This document shows, one piece after another, positions 62,941 through 64,000 of a DNA stretch of 64,000 bases. The position numbers and the translations under genes are program-made. The notes below the pieces were generated by a model that saw only the letters and a program-made list of their open reading frames with translations, ran no database searches and was not told the DNA's origin. This DNA comes from an uncultured Paracoccaceae bacterium (GTDB lineage: Bacteria; Pseudomonadota; Alphaproteobacteria; Rhodobacterales; Rhodobacteraceae), in the NCBI GenBank assembly GCA_951812615.1, contig CATOSU010000003.1, positions 310,001 to 374,000 on the forward strand, read 5' to 3'. Each line of letters starts with the position of its first letter. Position 1 is the first letter of the stretch.

Positions 62941-64000
62941 TCAGCCCCGGCCGACATCGACAGGATCGACCGACACCGCCTTGATCACGGCGTACAGGGT
63001 CTGACCGGGTGCAAGCTTCAGCGCGTCCGCCGACCGGCGGGTGACCCGTGCCAGCACATAGTCTTCGCCACAGCGCAACTGGCAGATGACACCGGGTCCT
63101 TCGCCCTCTTTCAGTTCGCTCACCACTGCCGGCAGAACGTTCAGGGCAGAAAGCCCCCGGGGCTCCTGCAGGGACAGGATGACGTCCTGCGCCAGAATGC
63201 GCACCCGCGTGGACGCGCCTGGCTGCAGGTTGGTTTGCGGCAACAGCAACCGTCCCCCGGATACCGACAGTTCCGAAAGCCCGTCGGGATGATGCGTAAC
63301 GACGCGCGCCGGCAGGATCGATCCCGCCTCGCGAACACCCAGCGGCCGGATCATGCGCAGGTCCGACAGCACGGTTTCCGCCGGGCCGGTGCGGGTCACC
63401 TGACCGTTTTCCATAACGACGACAGTCGTTGCCAGCCGCGCAACCTCGGCCACCGAGTGGCTGACATAGAGCATCGGAACACCCAGATCGTCGCGCAATC
63501 GCTCCAGGTAGGGAAGAATCCCGGCCTTGCGGCCGCTGTCCAGCGCCGCAAGAGGTTCGTCCAGCAGCAGCATCCGGGGCCGCGACAGCAGGGCCCGGCC
63601 GATGGCAACGCGCTGTTTTTCCCCGCCGGACAGGTCGCCGGGGTGCCGGTCCAGCAGGCTGCCAATGTCAAGCAGGGCGCAAACCTCTTCGACTGTGGGG
63701 CCGGACCGGTTGCGCGCAAATCGCATGCCATAGACCAGGTTGGCGCTGACCTTCAGATGTGGAAACAGACGGGCGTCCTGAAACACGTATCCAAGCTGGC
63801 GCTTGTGGGCGGGCAGCAACTGGCCTGCAGCGCTGTCGAACAAAACCGAGCCATTGAGCGTGATCCGCCCGCTGTCTGGGCGAAGAAGGCCCGCGACCGC
63901 GTTCACCACGCTGGTCTTGCCCGCGCCTGAACGCCCGAACAGCGCGGTGATGCCGGCTGGCGCTTCGAACCGGGCGTTCAGGGTGAAACCCGGCAACGCG
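62941..64000 (-). CDS. modC: Molybdate ABC transporter ATP-binding protein (5' end outside window)
   Basis: The visible 353 codons have PGFTLNARFEAPAGITALFGRSGAGKTS with Walker A, the signature DLSGGEKQRV, Walker B RMLLLDEPLAALD and a C-terminal molybdate-binding TOBE domain (about residues 275-345) with LPAVVSELKEGEGPGVICQLRC. It imports molybdate with ModA and ModB, which would lie beyond the right edge. The true start is upstream of 64000; the frame is open to the edge. Confidence 0.9.
   Translation of the reverse strand, partial: ALPGFTLNARFEAPAGITALFGRSGAGKTSVVNAVAGLLRPDSGRITLNGSVLFDSAAGQLLPAHKRQLGYVFQDARLFPHLKVSANLVYGMRFARNRSGPTVEEVCALLDIGSLLDRHPGDLSGGEKQRVAIGRALLSRPRMLLLDEPLAALDSGRKAGILPYLERLRDDLGVPMLYVSHSVAEVARLATTVVVMENGQVTRTGPAETVLSDLRMIRPLGVREAGSILPARVVTHHPDGLSELSVSGGRLLLPQTNLQPGASTRVRILAQDVILSLQEPRGLSALNVLPAVVSELKEGEGPGVICQLRCGEDYVLARVTRRSADALKLAPGQTLYAVIKAVSVDPVDVGRG

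Overview
This window looks like a chromosomal segment of a Rhodobacteraceae (Roseobacter-type) alphaproteobacterium. The evidence is the high GC content by eye, the GapR/DUF2312 protein, the NDUFA12 - MlaD - DUF2155 - Aat - AccC - AccB gene order, the pcm - tolC - PopZ-like order, a Hint-domain protein and a GT61 glycosyltransferase. Most of it is ordinary housekeeping DNA. Two stretches are not: the first 4.6 kb and the disrupted efp locus near 16.4-18.3 kb.

Region 1 (1-4,680): after the 3' end of an argE-like deacetylase lies a graveyard of displaced RHS C-terminal tips on the minus strand. There are four RHS-core pieces. Two are truncated at matching positions. Two still carry C-terminal toxin domains, one HNH nuclease and one PD-(D/E)XK-like nuclease, each followed by a small AT-richer gene in the immunity position. 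No RHS N-terminal body is present. Three of the four pieces begin beside the same short palindromic element, and a remnant of a conjugative coupling protein lies between two of them.

Region 2 (4,681-16,151): a MarR regulator and membrane protein flank a perfect palindromic operator. They are followed by tRNA-Cys, an AraC regulator divergent from an exported D-aminoacylase-like amidohydrolase, a large AsmA protein, pcm, tolC, a PopZ-like acidic protein and a DUF6280-type protein.

Region 3 (16,370-18,325): the elongation factor P gene is cut in two by a complete 1.4-kb IS256-family element with inverted ends and a visible target duplication. Behind it sit an ATPase-less ABC membrane protein and an HlyD-type adaptor.

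Region 4 (20-36 kb): ygfZ, a GT2 glycosyltransferase, an MsbA-type exporter, a PTP-like phosphatase, an aminotransferase of the serine-glyoxylate type, a HisC-like aminotransferase, an enoyl-CoA hydratase, upp, a SPOR protein, an AbrB-family membrane protein, an EF-G-like protein with degenerate GTPase motifs, a META-domain protein and a BKACE enzyme.

Region 5 (35.6-48.6 kb): a zinc uptake locus (zur-znuC-znuB divergent from znuA, with a candidate Zur box between), clpP-clpX, Hint and GT61 genes, and the NDUFA12/mlaD/aat/acc cluster.

Region 6 (48.7-60 kb): a branched-chain amino-acid/amide ABC operon (livJHMGF). It is followed by a regulatory cluster with an ScfR/RamB-like XRE regulator, a lone receiver protein, a small membrane protein, a solute-symporter/histidine-kinase fusion and a FliM/FliN-like protein.

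Region 7 (60-64 kb): a reduced-sulfur module (DUF442 protein, two YeeE/YedE half-transporters, a persulfide-dioxygenase-like MBL enzyme) behind an AT-rich palindrome, then gapR and the 3' part of modC running off the window edge.
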